A DNA stretch of 64,000 bases, from assembly GCF_014696135.1 (NCBI RefSeq), contig NZ_JACJPP010000011.1, forward strand, positions 806,001 through 870,000. The letters are read 5' to 3'. Position 1 is the first letter of the stretch. Each line of letters opens with the position of its first letter. The position numbers were made by a program, and so were the translations under genes. The stretch comes from Nodosilinea sp. FACHB-141 (GTDB taxonomy: Bacteria; Cyanobacteriota; Cyanobacteriia; Phormidesmidales; Phormidesmidaceae). Below the pieces are notes generated by a model, which did no database searches, had not been told where the DNA came from, and saw nothing but the letters and a program-made list of their open reading frames with translations. This document shows, in pieces, positions 36,489 to 45,811 of this stretch.

Positions 36489-37020
36489 GGAGTAGGGAGT
36501 AGGAAGTGGGGGTGGATGGGTGGATGGGTTGTTGAGGAAGGTGAGGGGATAAGGAAGATGAGGAAGGTGAGGAAGGTGAGGGGGACGGGAAGGCGGTAGG
36601 GAAAATATGAGAATTAGATACATTTTTGATTAAATCAAACGATTGAAACAGGGCTTAAACGGTAGTTCAATCACAGCTGCGACATAATTTAGATAACCGC
36701 TACATCAACCGCAAAACCGTGAAAAGATTGGCCATGCCACGCTCGATTGGCAAACAGTCAAATAGCGACTTGTGTGTGAAGCTGGTTTTGGTCCTGGCGA
36801 TCGCCGCAGCTGGGTCTTTAGAAGGTCTCGGCGTGATTAAGGTTATGCCTGGCTTTAGGAAGTAGCGACTGCGTTTAGAACACCCAATTCTACTAACCCC
36901 CTTACTGTGGGGGCTAGGGGATCAGTATCTCAGCAGTAGATAAGTTCTTCGTGAGTAGGTCTGATCCCCTCATGTTTCTCAGCAAAAGTTTTGGTTATTA
37001 ACCCTTCTTAAAAAGGGAAC
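36489..37020. other. Intergenic region with G-rich purine repeats and an inverted repeat
   Basis: Positions 36486-36600 are a low-complexity GGAGTAGGGAGTAGG / GGAAGGTGAGGAAGGTGAGG tract on the plus strand. Near 36925-36974 an inverted repeat GGGGATCAG...CTGATCCCC may form a structured RNA or act as a terminator. No coding region is supported. Confidence 0.45.
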
Positions 37021-37065
37021 ATGTTTCGTTTAGTTAATATCCCTTTAAGAAAGGACTTCTACACC

Positions 37066-37461
37066 ATGCTTAAAAGTAGAGACATGATCGACAAAACCAT
37101 CGTCTCCTACGACGCTGGAGAAAAAAACGAAACTGTCCAGCTCACTAACGAGCGCCTTCAGCACCTAGGTCGCTATGCCAGCGAAATCACCAGCCAGCCT
37201 CTGCATGGCTTGGGCCGTACCACAGCGATCGCCCTGACCAGTGCCATCCTTGACCCAGCGGCGCAAAAGGCTTTTGTCACCGGCAAAGTTCCCCATCGTG
37301 AGGTGCTCACTCTGAGGGGCGGCTTGTTTGCGCTAGAGGGGCAGCCCATCACCCGTGAAATCGCCGATGCTGCTGCTGCCATAGGCATTTTAGACAACCT
37401 TTACCGCGCCGTAGGGGGCAGTTGGACAGTGCCCGCAAGGTTGGATAAGGCTGGAGAATAG
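37066..37461 (+). CDS. Conserved-looking hypothetical protein
   Basis: 131 residues from ATG 37066, which has AAAGGA eight bases upstream; ATG 37021 would add 15 residues and also has a purine-rich site. The sequence (ERLQHLGRYASEITSQPLHGLGRTTAIALTSAILDPAAQKAFVTGKVPHREVLTLRGGLFAL) is soluble, mixed alpha/beta and has good codon use. No domain is recognised. It is followed by a 320-bp gap before the phycobiliprotein gene. Confidence 0.65.
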   Translation: MLKSRDMIDKTIVSYDAGEKNETVQLTNERLQHLGRYASEITSQPLHGLGRTTAIALTSAILDPAAQKAFVTGKVPHREVLTLRGGLFALEGQPITREIADAAAAIGILDNLYRAVGGSWTVPARLDKAGE

Positions 37462-37783
37462 AAAAGCGAAAAAATGCTTGGTAGGATTGAACCCTGAAAT
37501 TTTGGTCGCCTTTACTCCAGATTTCACCCGCTACAGCTTTATGCGTATTAATGACAAATTTATACCTCAAGCAATCTAAGTTTACTGAAGTTTTTGCCCA
37601 GCTCCTAGTCTCAATCAATTCACACATGAAATAAAACCTCTGTCTACCACGATCGTAAGAGAGGTTCCGACGAGCTTTCCCGCACTTCCATGTCAGCTTC
37701 ATCCCTCAATTATTAGATACGTCCATATTGAGCTGTCGCAAGATCAAGCTGTCCGTGGTTAAGCAGATTAAGAGGGTGATCAA
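37462..37783. promoter_or_regulatory. Leader region of the phycobiliprotein gene
   Basis: 322 bp without a gene. It ends with AAGAGGGTGATCAA before GTG 37784, which gives a usable ribosome site. No clear terminator or operator is seen. Confidence 0.3.
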
Positions 37784-38269
37784 GTGAGCATTGTTAAAAC
37801 ATTAATTGTTAATGCCGATACCGAATGCCGCTACCTCACCCCAGGGGAAGCAGAGCAGATCAAGATTTTTGCCGCCAGCGGTGCTCGGCGAGTGCGGCTA
37901 GTGCAGTCATTGGCCGACGGCCGCGATCGCATCGTTAAACAGGCGGCTAACCAACTCTTTCAAAACCGCCCCGACTTAGTTGCTCCTGGCGGCAACGCCT
38001 ACGGCAAAGACATGACCGCCACCTGCCTACGCGATATGGACTATTACCTGCGCCTGGTCAGCTACGGGGTCGCCGCCGGAGACACCACTCCCCTAGAAGA
38101 GATTGGTGTGATTGGCGTGCGCCAAATGTATAACTCCCTCGGCACCCCAATGGAAGGAATAGCTGAAAGTATTCGCGCTATGAAAACCTTCGCGATCGCC
38201 CTCTTATCTGCTGAAGATAACAGTGAGGTCGGCGCTTATTTCGACTACCTGATTCGGGTATTTGAGTAG
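37784..38269 (+). CDS. Allophycocyanin alpha-like subunit
   Basis: 161 residues, full length for a phycobiliprotein alpha subunit. It begins at GTG with [28 protein letters not shown] and has the bilin-binding Cys in [19 protein letters not shown], plus PGGNAYGKD and [20 protein letters not shown]. It is closer to ApcA than to ApcD. The beta subunit gene apcB is not beside it, so this is an orphan paralogue that may replace ApcA in specialised cores, for example under altered light. That use is inference. Confidence 0.9.
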   Translation: MSIVKTLIVNADTECRYLTPGEAEQIKIFAASGARRVRLVQSLADGRDRIVKQAANQLFQNRPDLVAPGGNAYGKDMTATCLRDMDYYLRLVSYGVAAGDTTPLEEIGVIGVRQMYNSLGTPMEGIAESIRAMKTFAIALLSAEDNSEVGAYFDYLIRVFE

Positions 38270-38294
38270 GCCAACTCACCTGAACGGATAATTT

Positions 38295-38501
38295 ATGACT
38301 ACCCCCCTTGCTCAATCGGTTTCTACTCTGGAGAAAGTCAGCGCGATCGCTCAAAGGCGATCTGTGGGGGTTAGACAATCGTGCCCCTGCTGCTCAAATA
38401 CACCGCTTCGCCATGCCCGATCGAACCAGGTGTATTGGCGCTGTAGCCATTGCCATCAAGCTATGCCTTTATTGGGAGATGCGGTAGCGTTTATGGTCTA
38501 G
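38295..38501 (+). CDS. Small zinc-ribbon protein
   Basis: 68 residues with two Cys pairs, CPCC (~30) and CSHCH (~50), spaced like a zinc ribbon. The N-terminus is Ser/Thr-rich and the C-terminus short. It follows the phycobiliprotein gene by 25 bp and may be co-transcribed. No function is known to me. Confidence 0.6.
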   Translation: MTTPLAQSVSTLEKVSAIAQRRSVGVRQSCPCCSNTPLRHARSNQVYWRCSHCHQAMPLLGDAVAFMV

Positions 38502-38561
38502 GTCGATCAGCATTTTTCGGCGATTTTTGCACTTTGGTTGTTTATTATAGAGGGCAATAGC

Positions 38562-39002
38562 ATGTCTGCTTCGAGCCAAGTTCTTTCAAATCCTGGTCTA
38601 CTCAAGGATGTTCAGATACTTGTCGTTGACAATGATGCTGACAGCCGATATCTTTACGAAGTTTTGTTTGAGATTTGCGGTGCACAGGTAACACCTGTTG
38701 AATCGATCGCCGACGCCATAGCTCTTTTAGACGATTTGGTCCCCGATATTCTAATCTGTGAATCTAGTTTTTTTAATGAAGATACATTATCGCTGGTTCA
38801 AAGAATTAAAGCCGTGGCTTTAGATCGAGAGCAGACGATCCCCATTCTTGTAGTTTCTGCTTATTATCTGGCCAAATTTGTCCAAGAAATGTTTCCAGTA
38901 GTTGAAGACTACTTGCTCAAACCTATCGATGTTGAGAAATTAGTTGACGAAGTTTGGCGTTTAGTTCGTCTAGCAAAATTAACCGAAAAAACTAGCATTT
39001 AA
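38562..39002 (+). CDS. Stand-alone response-regulator receiver protein with Glu at the phospho-site
   Basis: 146 residues from ATG 38562 (38538 is also possible). The receiver fold is clear: ILVVDNDADSRYLYEVLFEICGAQV (acidic pocket), ILVVSAYY (Ser/Thr switch) and YLLKPIDVEKLVDEVW (Lys after beta-5). At the phospho-acceptor position the sequence reads DILICESSFF, so Glu stands where Asp is normal. The protein has no output domain. It may act as a constitutively 'on' partner protein. Confidence 0.82.
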   Translation: MSASSQVLSNPGLLKDVQILVVDNDADSRYLYEVLFEICGAQVTPVESIADAIALLDDLVPDILICESSFFNEDTLSLVQRIKAVALDREQTIPILVVSAYYLAKFVQEMFPVVEDYLLKPIDVEKLVDEVWRLVRLAKLTEKTSI

Positions 39003-39330
39003 GATTGGGTTATGAAACATAAGGATAGTGCAAAGCAGCTTACTGCTAATGTGTAGCCGTAGAATAATTTGCTCCTGAAGAGAGCAAGGCCAACTATACT
39101 CTCAGCCCTTCGGCTCGAAAAAAAGAGCCAAAGAAGCCTCTAAAGTCTTCTCCCAAAAGAGGGATATATGGGTAAAAGCTCCCTATATTTTAGACAGCCA
39201 AGTTCAATTGAACTGTGTATGTTAAATGTAAAAATTAACTACATTATCAAACAAAACATGCATTTACTTAGACAGCCTGGTGGAAAGCTTATAGGTAATC
39301 ATCTACGTTCAATATGATCCCCTAAAAGCT
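39003..39330. other. Intergenic region, 328 bp
   Basis: AT-rich, with a short hairpin near 39108-39129 (GAGCC-type arms around CTTCGGCTC, followed by A-rich sequence). It could terminate the receiver gene transcript. No coding sequence is seen. Confidence 0.35.
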
Positions 39331-39612
39331 ATGTCCTATATACTTTCTTTGTTAAAGTCAAAGTTGCCTAATCAGTTAAGAGGCGAAGTTTCTTCGTCCA
39401 TCCTTTGTTATTACATTAATGACACGACAGATATACAAATTATTCGGGTGGTAAGTGAGGCGATATACCGTTTCGAACGCATTGTCTTTCCAGAGGAGAG
39501 AGTTCTGTTCGAGGCTTCTTTAGAATCTTACCTAGAAATTCATTCGCCTTCTCCCAATGGGGCTCGAATAACTCGATCTGAGTGCAGAACCTTTCAAGTA
39601 AGTGAGGGATAG
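39331..39612 (+). CDS. DUF1830 family protein
   Basis: 93 residues matching the cyanobacterial DUF1830 pattern: SSILCYYINDTTDIQIIRV, then YRFERIVFPEERVLFEA and LEIHSPSPNGARITRSECRTFQV. The family is small, cyanobacterium-specific and of unknown biochemical role. It is a single gene, convergent with the diguanylate cyclase gene. Confidence 0.85.
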   Translation: MSYILSLLKSKLPNQLRGEVSSSILCYYINDTTDIQIIRVVSEAIYRFERIVFPEERVLFEASLESYLEIHSPSPNGARITRSECRTFQVSEG

Positions 39613-39662
39613 AGCAATAACTCTAGCTGTTGCAAACGTCTGTGGGTTTAGGGCCGCTACAA

Positions 39663-40799
39663 CTACTGGCTTCCCTGGCTTTGTTCACCATCGTCAAGGC
39701 ATTTGATGGTCAACCCCGGTTGGTAAAAACGGTAGGTATTGCGGCCCTGGTTTTTGGCCTGGTAGAGAGCGTGGTCGGCATGGCGCAGCAGAGTAGTAGG
39801 GTCGGTGCCATCCTGGGGAAAGAGGGCGATGCCGATGCTGGTGCCAATGTGCAGCTGGTGGTCATCAATTTCGAAGGCGAGTTCCAGGCTTTCTAAAATG
39901 CGATCGCAGGTGCGCCCTACCGAGTCTGCCGCAGTGAGCCGAGAGAGCACCAAAACAAACTCATCACCACCCCAGCGCACCAGCAGGTCTTCGCTGCGCA
40001 GGCATTGGGCCAAGCGCTCGGCCACCCGGTGCAGCATTTGGTCGCCCACCTCGTGGCCCAGGCTGTCGTTGACGTCTTTGAATTTGTCGAGGTCTAAAAA
40101 GGCCACCGCCACCTGAGTCTGTTGGCGATCGGCCTGGGCCAGCACCTTGGGCAGGTAAGTGTCGAGAAAAGCGCGATTGGGCAGACCGGTAAGCCGGTCG
40201 TAGAAGGCCTGGTAGTGAATTCTGGCCTCGGCCTGCTTTTTTTCAGTAATGTCTCGCACCAGCCAGCGCAGGTGTGATTCGCGGCCCTCGCGGCTGATGG
40301 AGACAGTAATGGCCACATCAATATCCGGGCCCTCCCGAGGCAAAAGCTTGGTTTCCCAAGCTTTTTTAGGCAACGCCTGGGCGGCGCGGCTGAGCTGGGC
40401 CAACATGGCGTAGAAGGCGCGGCGGTGCTTAATCGGTAGAAACAGCACCATGGGTTTGCCCACCAGCGACTCCTGGGGCTGGCGCAGCATGGCTGCGATC
40501 GCCACATTGCCCGCCTGGATAATGCCCTTGGTATCAGTTACCAGGTAACCATCGGGGGCGAGGTTAAAGAGGTCTTGGTAACGCTGGCGCTCGATTTCCA
40601 GCTGCTGGCGATAGTCAGCCAAGGCTTGATTTTGCTGAATTAACTCTTCGTGGGCGGTGCGCAGCTCTTCGAGCACTAGGCTGAGGTCGTCTAGGGCCAG
40701 GGCCAGCAGCTCGGGCTGAATAGGCGACGCGCTGGCGTGCTGGTGCAGCAGTAGTGCCCGCTGCTGTACGGCATCAATGCGCTTAAACATGAGATTCAC
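39663..40799 (-). CDS. PAS-GGDEF diguanylate cyclase
   Basis: 378 residues. An N-terminal helical/coiled-coil region (~1-75) is followed by a PAS domain (LFNLAPDGYLVTDTKGIIQAGN) with a PAC tail (LRWLVRDITEKKQAEARI), then a GGDEF domain. The active site is RWGGDEFVLVL, and an RSED inhibitory site lies five residues before it. The protein should make cyclic di-GMP and be subject to product inhibition. Its start overlaps the stop of the upstream PAS gene by 4 bp (ATGA), so the two are translated as a pair. Confidence 0.92.
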   Translation of the reverse strand: MNLMFKRIDAVQQRALLLHQHASASPIQPELLALALDDLSLVLEELRTAHEELIQQNQALADYRQQLEIERQRYQDLFNLAPDGYLVTDTKGIIQAGNVAIAAMLRQPQESLVGKPMVLFLPIKHRRAFYAMLAQLSRAAQALPKKAWETKLLPREGPDIDVAITVSISREGRESHLRWLVRDITEKKQAEARIHYQAFYDRLTGLPNRAFLDTYLPKVLAQADRQQTQVAVAFLDLDKFKDVNDSLGHEVGDQMLHRVAERLAQCLRSEDLLVRWGGDEFVLVLSRLTAADSVGRTCDRILESLELAFEIDDHQLHIGTSIGIALFPQDGTDPTTLLRHADHALYQAKNQGRNTYRFYQPGLTIKCLDDGEQSQGSQ

Positions 40800-41485
40800 T
40801 GCAGCCTACCCTGATGGTAGTCGTTGAGATCTTGAAGCAGTTGGGCGTTGGTCTGCATGAGGTCTGCGGTGCGGGCGGCAATGAGATCTTCGAGATCGAC
40901 GTGGGCCGCCTGGAGCTGCTGCTCTACACGACGCTGCTGAGAAATATCTCGCAGCGACCAAAGAATGGTGGTGCCGCCTAGGCGGCTGTCTTTGAGGAAG
41001 TTGGTGGCGATTGCCACTATAACCGGATCCCCCTGCCGCGATTTGAGGGTGACCTCCCAGGGCTCAGTGGCGACAGGATGAGGGTGGGCTAGCCGCTGCT
41101 CAAAGTCTGACCAGTCGCCCTGATCAATCAGCACCATTAGGGGTTTGCCCACCAGCCCCGCCTGGGGCAGCGCAAACAGGACTTCTGCTGCTCGGTTAGC
41201 GTGGTAGATTTTCCCTTTAGCATCGGTGACCAGGTAGCCATCGGGGGCCAGCTCAAACAGGGTGCGGTAGCGCTGGCGCTCAAGGTCAGCCTGATAACGA
41301 GTGTCGTTGAGTATCTGGTTTTGCTCGTGCAGCTCCGCATCTACGGCCTGGAGCTCTTCAAGCACAAGGTAGAGATCTTTGAGGGCTAGCTCTAGCAGGG
41401 CGGGGTCAATGGGGTTGGTGGTGGCCTGCTCACGCAGCCGAAGGGCGCGTTGGTAGACTGCCTTGATTTGGTGAGAGATGCTCAT
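40796..41485 (-). CDS. PAS-domain sensory protein without output domain
   Basis: 229 residues, a close structural relative of the N-terminal half of the following cyclase. It has a helical start (VYQRALRLREQATTNPIDPALLELALKDLYLVLEELQAVDAEL), a PAS domain (LFELAPDGYLVTDAKGKIYHAN), a PAC motif (LRDISQQRRVEQQLQ) and a terminal helix. It lacks an enzymatic domain and probably hetero-oligomerises with the cyclase translated from the overlapping frame. Confidence 0.88.
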   Translation of the reverse strand: MSISHQIKAVYQRALRLREQATTNPIDPALLELALKDLYLVLEELQAVDAELHEQNQILNDTRYQADLERQRYRTLFELAPDGYLVTDAKGKIYHANRAAEVLFALPQAGLVGKPLMVLIDQGDWSDFEQRLAHPHPVATEPWEVTLKSRQGDPVIVAIATNFLKDSRLGGTTILWSLRDISQQRRVEQQLQAAHVDLEDLIAARTADLMQTNAQLLQDLNDYHQGRLQ

Positions 41486-41544
41486 GGGTCAGTCTCCCTA
41501 AGGATGGTTGGTCATCCCAAAAAGTGTAGCTGGCGGCACCTTCC

Positions 41545-41850
41545 TCAGAGGTTTAATTTCAGTCTAAAAAGCGCTTGCTGTCGAGAGATATCATACCAAA
41601 ATGTTTTGCTGGGTATAATCTCCGGTGGACTGAGTTTGCCTTCTTCAGCAAGGATAAGGTCAGGCGTTCGTGACAGTCTTTCTACAATCGCCAGCCTAGC
41701 TCGGGAGCTGTAGATTTCTCTTAGGAAAAACTCCATTTCTGGGCTTGGATTAGGTCTAATTTTCTCTGAAGAAATACTGCTCTCAGGGCGCAGCCCACCC
41801 TTGCGGACTTTACTGCCGACTAGATATTGCAGGTTGGATTTTGCTGTCAT
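41545..41850 (-). CDS. Small hypothetical protein upstream of the PAS gene
   Basis: 101 residues: MEFFLREIYSSRARLAIVERLSRTPDLILAEEGKLSPPEIIPSKTFWYDISRQQALFRLKL. Composition and codon use look genuine and no other frame competes. It lies between two leftward sensory genes. The family is not recognised; it could be a small phycobilisome- or signalling-related protein, but nothing in the sequence shows this. Confidence 0.5.
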   Translation of the reverse strand: MTAKSNLQYLVGSKVRKGGLRPESSISSEKIRPNPSPEMEFFLREIYSSRARLAIVERLSRTPDLILAEEGKLSPPEIIPSKTFWYDISRQQALFRLKLNL

Positions 41851-41908
41851 TCGAGCTCTATTAGCGATTTACCTATACATTTCATACCTTTAATCAGACC
41901 ATTTTCAT

Positions 41909-44900
41909 CTAGTCTCCATTGGCGGCGCGCTCAAGCACAGTTTCAATCGCTAGCAAAACTAAATCGTCACCATTGACCTGGGTCATCTTGCGGGCGTTGA
42001 GCCACATAGTTTGAGGGCCAATGGTCTCAAAGTTATGCACCACTTCAAAATCGTCGATCTGCATGTTTTGGGGCAGCAGGTCGTGAAGCAGCGATCGCAG
42101 CTGCGGGATATCCCACTGGCCGTTGCCCAGCTCAAAGATCAATTGCCCCTCAGTGTCGCCGGGGCTAACCTGAAAAGTTTGATAAAACTGCCGATTTGCC
42201 GTCACCACCCGCAGGTCGTGGGTGAGCACCACCAAGGCCTCGCGCACGGTCTGCACAATGGCGTCGGCGTAGTCACGGGCCTGGCGCAGCTGCTCGGCAC
42301 TGCGCTTGAGGTTATCAATATCCACCAGCACCACCACTGCCCCATCGATGCGGTTGTCGAGGGTGCGGTAGGGGCGAATGCGCAGGTCGTACCAGCGGCC
42401 CTCCTGATCCTGCACCTCCTGACTGCTCTGCTCCAGGGTATTGATCACCGCTAGGATGCAGGCTTCGAGGTCGGCGATCGCCAAGCGGTGGTTGATGTCG
42501 CCCAGGGGGCGGCCCACGTCGCCAGGAATCAGGTTGAACAGGGTGGCTGCGGTGGGGGTAAAGCGACGAATTCTGAGGTCGTCCTCCAACATCAGAATGG
42601 GAATGTGGATGCTGCTGAGCAGGTTTTGGAAGTCGTTGCTGATGTGGGTGGTTTCGGAGTTACGGCGGTAGAGTTCATCGTTGATGGTGCTGAGTTCTTC
42701 GTTGGTGGCCTGAATTTCTTCTTTGGCGGTTTGCAGCTCTTCGTTGGTGCTCTGGAGCTCTTCGTTACTAGAGAGAATTTCTTCGTTGGCGGCCCGCAGA
42801 TCCTGGTTGGTGGCCTCCTGCTCTTGGATGATCGATTGCAGGTGCGATCGGGTGGTGTCGAGATCCTGCTGGAGGGCAAGGTTTTCCTGTCGGTACTGAT
42901 TCTCTAGGTCGGTGGCGGGGATGTCGGTGTGGGAGGCGGTGCCGTCTGGTGCTAAATCGGTGAAGAACACCAGGTAGTAGGCCTTGTCAGCAGGCTGGGG
43001 ATTGAGGGGCATAACCTCAATTTGCACGGGGCGGCGATCGCCCGCTTCGATCAGCAGCGATCGCCGCTGCACCGCCTCGCTGGTTTGCTGCGCTTGGTAG
43101 AGGGCCGTGCGCAGGTCAAGCCGCAGCCCCTCCTTGGCCATGGTGAGCACATTGAGGCTGGCGCGACCGGGCGCCGGCTCCAAATAAGTCCCTGTCTGCC
43201 CGCGAAACTGCAAGATCTCCAGCCGGTCATTCACCAACACCCCCACTGGACCGTAGCGGGCGAGCACCGTCTGGTTAGCTAGGTCATAGAGATCGGTTTC
43301 TGAGAAGCGCTCTTGGGGTGGCGCGGGCCGAGGGGGCTGGGGGCTGGGGGTGTAGGTGGTGGGGTCAAAGTCAAAGTTCAAGGGCAGCGACGACGACTGC
43401 TTGGCGTAGAGCTTGTAGCGGCTGTCAATCAGCGAAAACAGGTGACCAAACTCCCCCGTCGTCTCCGACGACCCTAGCAGCAAAAAACCGTCGGGCTTGA
43501 GGCTGTAGTGAAACATGGGCAGCACCTTGCTCTGCAAGGACACCCTGAAGTAAATCAACACATTGCGGCAGCTGATTAAATCTAGGCGCGAAAGGGGCGG
43601 GTCAGTGATCAGATTTTGGCAGGCAAAGATGCACAGCTCTCGCACCACTTTGTTAACCTGGTAGCCGCCGTCGGTGGGCACAAAAAACCGCTGCAACCGC
43701 TCTGGCGACACGTCGCTCACCTGCGTGGGCGAGTACCGGCCCGAGCGAGCTACCTCAATGGCCAGCTTGCTGACATCGGTGGCAAAAATTTGAATCGTCG
43801 GGCTGACGCTGTGGCGGCTCAGATACTCCAGCAGGCAAATGGCGATGGAATAGGCCTCTTCGCCAGTCGAGCAGCCTGCCACCCAGATGCGCACGGGCAG
43901 TTCGGGGTTGCCTTGGCCCGCTTGGACCTGCCGTTGACGAAGCAGCGCCGGAAACACGGTCTGCTCTAGGGCCGCAAACACGTCGCCATCGCGAAAGAAG
44001 CCAGTCACACCAATCAAAATTTCCTGGTGCAGGGCCTGCACCTCCTCGGGGTTGGCCTGGAGGTACTGACTGTAGCTCTCCAGGCTCTCTAAGTGATGCA
44101 GGGCCATGCGGCGAGAGATGCGCCGCTTGACGGTGTTGGGCTTGTACTGGGCAAAGTCAATTTTGGTGGCCCGCTTCAGCAGGGTGAGAATGGTGTTTAG
44201 CCCGGTGTCGCTTGGGGCCTGCTCCTGGGCCACGAGTTCTGCTGGGCTAGGACTGGTGATGTAGGGGTGGGCACTGAGGCTGGCTAGGGTCTGGGCAATT
44301 TCCTCTGGCGTTTGAATGAAATCGACCTGCCCGGTGGCGATCGCCATGTGGGGCATGCTGCTAAATTTTGCCGATGTCTCCGACTGCGAAAAAGTGATGC
44401 CCCCCGCCGCCTTGATCGCCTTTAAACCCAGGGTGCCGTCGGCATCGGCCCCCGAGAGCACCACGCCAATGGCTTTGGTGCCCCGCTCCTGGGCCAGGGC
44501 ACTAAAGAAACTGTCGATGAGGTGGCTGCCGGTGCGCGATCGCGGTCGAGGTTGCAGCCGCAGCTCGCTCCCCACAATGGTCAACGCCGTATTGGGAGGA
44601 ATGACGTAGACATGGTTAGGAGCGATCGCCACTCCATCGACCACCTCCATCACCGGCATCTCGGTGGTGCGGCCCATAATCTCGCTCAGCAGGCTGGGCT
44701 GGTTGGGGTCTAAATGCTGCAACAGCACAAAGGCCATGCCCGTGGTGGTGGGCAAATGGCTCAGCAGTTCGGTAAAGGCCTCTAGCCCCCCCGCCGACGC
44801 CCCAATGGCCACTACCGGAAACATCTCTTCTGGCAGGGCAGAGGCTGGTGAATCGTCGTCGGTGGGGAAGGGTTGCGGGAGAGCCATACCTGGGGTGAGC

Positions 44901-44950
44901 CACGGTCTAATAACTGCGCTGAGCTGGTCTAGGTCAGTATGACGGCTCAA
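41909..44950 (-). CDS. CheB-CheR-PAS fusion protein
   Basis: 1013 residues. A CheB methylesterase domain comes first (VVAIGASAGGLEAF near residue 46, LLQHLDP, GVVLSGADADGTLG: the Ser-His-Asp triad region). A CheR methyltransferase domain follows (GVTGFFRD, RIWVAGCSTGEEAYSIAI for S-adenosylmethionine, SCRNVLIYF). After it come a long Gln/Glu coiled coil (~690-780) and two PAS domains. The usual C-terminal histidine kinase of such hybrids is missing; the frame ends after LLAIETVLERAANGD. It probably senses or adapts rather than phosphorylates. Confidence 0.9.
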   Translation of the reverse strand: MSRHTDLDQLSAVIRPWLTPGMALPQPFPTDDDSPASALPEEMFPVVAIGASAGGLEAFTELLSHLPTTTGMAFVLLQHLDPNQPSLLSEIMGRTTEMPVMEVVDGVAIAPNHVYVIPPNTALTIVGSELRLQPRPRSRTGSHLIDSFFSALAQERGTKAIGVVLSGADADGTLGLKAIKAAGGITFSQSETSAKFSSMPHMAIATGQVDFIQTPEEIAQTLASLSAHPYITSPSPAELVAQEQAPSDTGLNTILTLLKRATKIDFAQYKPNTVKRRISRRMALHHLESLESYSQYLQANPEEVQALHQEILIGVTGFFRDGDVFAALEQTVFPALLRQRQVQAGQGNPELPVRIWVAGCSTGEEAYSIAICLLEYLSRHSVSPTIQIFATDVSKLAIEVARSGRYSPTQVSDVSPERLQRFFVPTDGGYQVNKVVRELCIFACQNLITDPPLSRLDLISCRNVLIYFRVSLQSKVLPMFHYSLKPDGFLLLGSSETTGEFGHLFSLIDSRYKLYAKQSSSLPLNFDFDPTTYTPSPQPPRPAPPQERFSETDLYDLANQTVLARYGPVGVLVNDRLEILQFRGQTGTYLEPAPGRASLNVLTMAKEGLRLDLRTALYQAQQTSEAVQRRSLLIEAGDRRPVQIEVMPLNPQPADKAYYLVFFTDLAPDGTASHTDIPATDLENQYRQENLALQQDLDTTRSHLQSIIQEQEATNQDLRAANEEILSSNEELQSTNEELQTAKEEIQATNEELSTINDELYRRNSETTHISNDFQNLLSSIHIPILMLEDDLRIRRFTPTAATLFNLIPGDVGRPLGDINHRLAIADLEACILAVINTLEQSSQEVQDQEGRWYDLRIRPYRTLDNRIDGAVVVLVDIDNLKRSAEQLRQARDYADAIVQTVREALVVLTHDLRVVTANRQFYQTFQVSPGDTEGQLIFELGNGQWDIPQLRSLLHDLLPQNMQIDDFEVVHNFETIGPQTMWLNARKMTQVNGDDLVLLAIETVLERAANGD

Positions 44951-45350
44951 CCCCCTCTATATAGCGCGATTTTGCTGACCTGGGGCATGGATCTGCGTCC
45001 CTGGTGTAGGGTCTGTGTGGGCGATCGCGGGCGCACCTTCGCTTCCCCTCAACCAGAACCCTGGGGTGGAGATCTGGGTGAGGGCGGTTCTCAATGATTA
45101 GTGCGCGATCGGTTAAAGCCAGTCAATACCAACTAGACTGAAGCTACCTAGCGACAACGCTACCCGTTGTGAAGCAGCCGGCCTAGGTGCCGAGGTAGGT
45201 TTTAACGCCCAGGTTCAATCCCACAGCGTTTTTAAGTGAACTGTGAAATTCTGTAGGGTTGTTGTTTCCCCTATGCGGGCAAGATGCTTGTGGAAATTGA
45301 AAACATCAATTTGGATAGTGATATTTAAGTTCTTAGATTAGGTAAAGGTT
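44951..45350. other. 400-bp intergenic region
   Basis: It separates the leftward CheB-CheR gene from rightward small genes and must hold divergent promoters. HIP1 sites are present. No structured element or ORF is convincing. Confidence 0.4.
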
Positions 45351-45458
45351 GTGGGCAAGGAAAAGAAAGGCAATAAGGAATCTAAGAAACCGAAGGCGGA
45401 TTCTAGCGGGGGCAAGAAACCCAAAAAAGATCCTAAACGCTACGATTCTCCTGCATAA
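45351..45458 (+). CDS. Very small Lys-rich protein
   Basis: 35 residues from GTG with an AGGTAAAGG site upstream. It is almost entirely Lys, Gly, Ser and Pro (GKEKKGNKESKKPKADSSGG, then KKPKKDPKRYDSPA). Small basic proteins like this recur in cyanobacteria and may bind nucleic acid. The start and clean end support a real gene, but length limits confidence. Confidence 0.45.
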   Translation: MGKEKKGNKESKKPKADSSGGKKPKKDPKRYDSPA

Positions 45459-45811
45459 GTTTTTGTGGTCAGTGTCATCCCATTCTTTTGACAGACGAAC
45501 TAGTGGCCCGCGCTGGGTTAGCCTTAAGTCTGCTTGGCGGATGCTTGCTTGGCATTCAGTCCGCTATTCATTTTAAGGGTTTTACACCCTGTCATCAGTG
45601 GTGGGCAGCGCCCATCCTACTCCTAAGGCAGCAAAAAATTCATACAGCTGAGCAACACTAAAAAATTCTATGCTTCCGTCGCTCTAACCTCTGGGGCGAT
45701 GGTTTTTTAGGTGTTTGAACTTTAATGTTGTACTCCATCAATTCAAACTAGAAATCAAACCTCAGACCGTCATTCTAAAAGAACCCTCCGTCCTATTGCC
45801 AGGTTGCCAAA
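45459..45811. other. 353-bp intergenic region before ftsH
   Basis: No gene is supported. The ftsH promoter should lie here. Confidence 0.4.

Noticed and set aside
36640-36665. GATTGAAAC, similar to the end of cyanobacterial CRISPR repeats
   Set aside because: It occurs once with no second copy at CRISPR spacing, so there is no array.
42011-44942. Many plus-strand frames opposite the CheB-CheR gene
   Set aside because: They are antisense shadows in GC-rich coding DNA.
45349-45576. 75-residue Arg-rich frame
   Set aside because: It is a shifted reading of the Lys-rich 35-residue ORF, which has the better start and composition.
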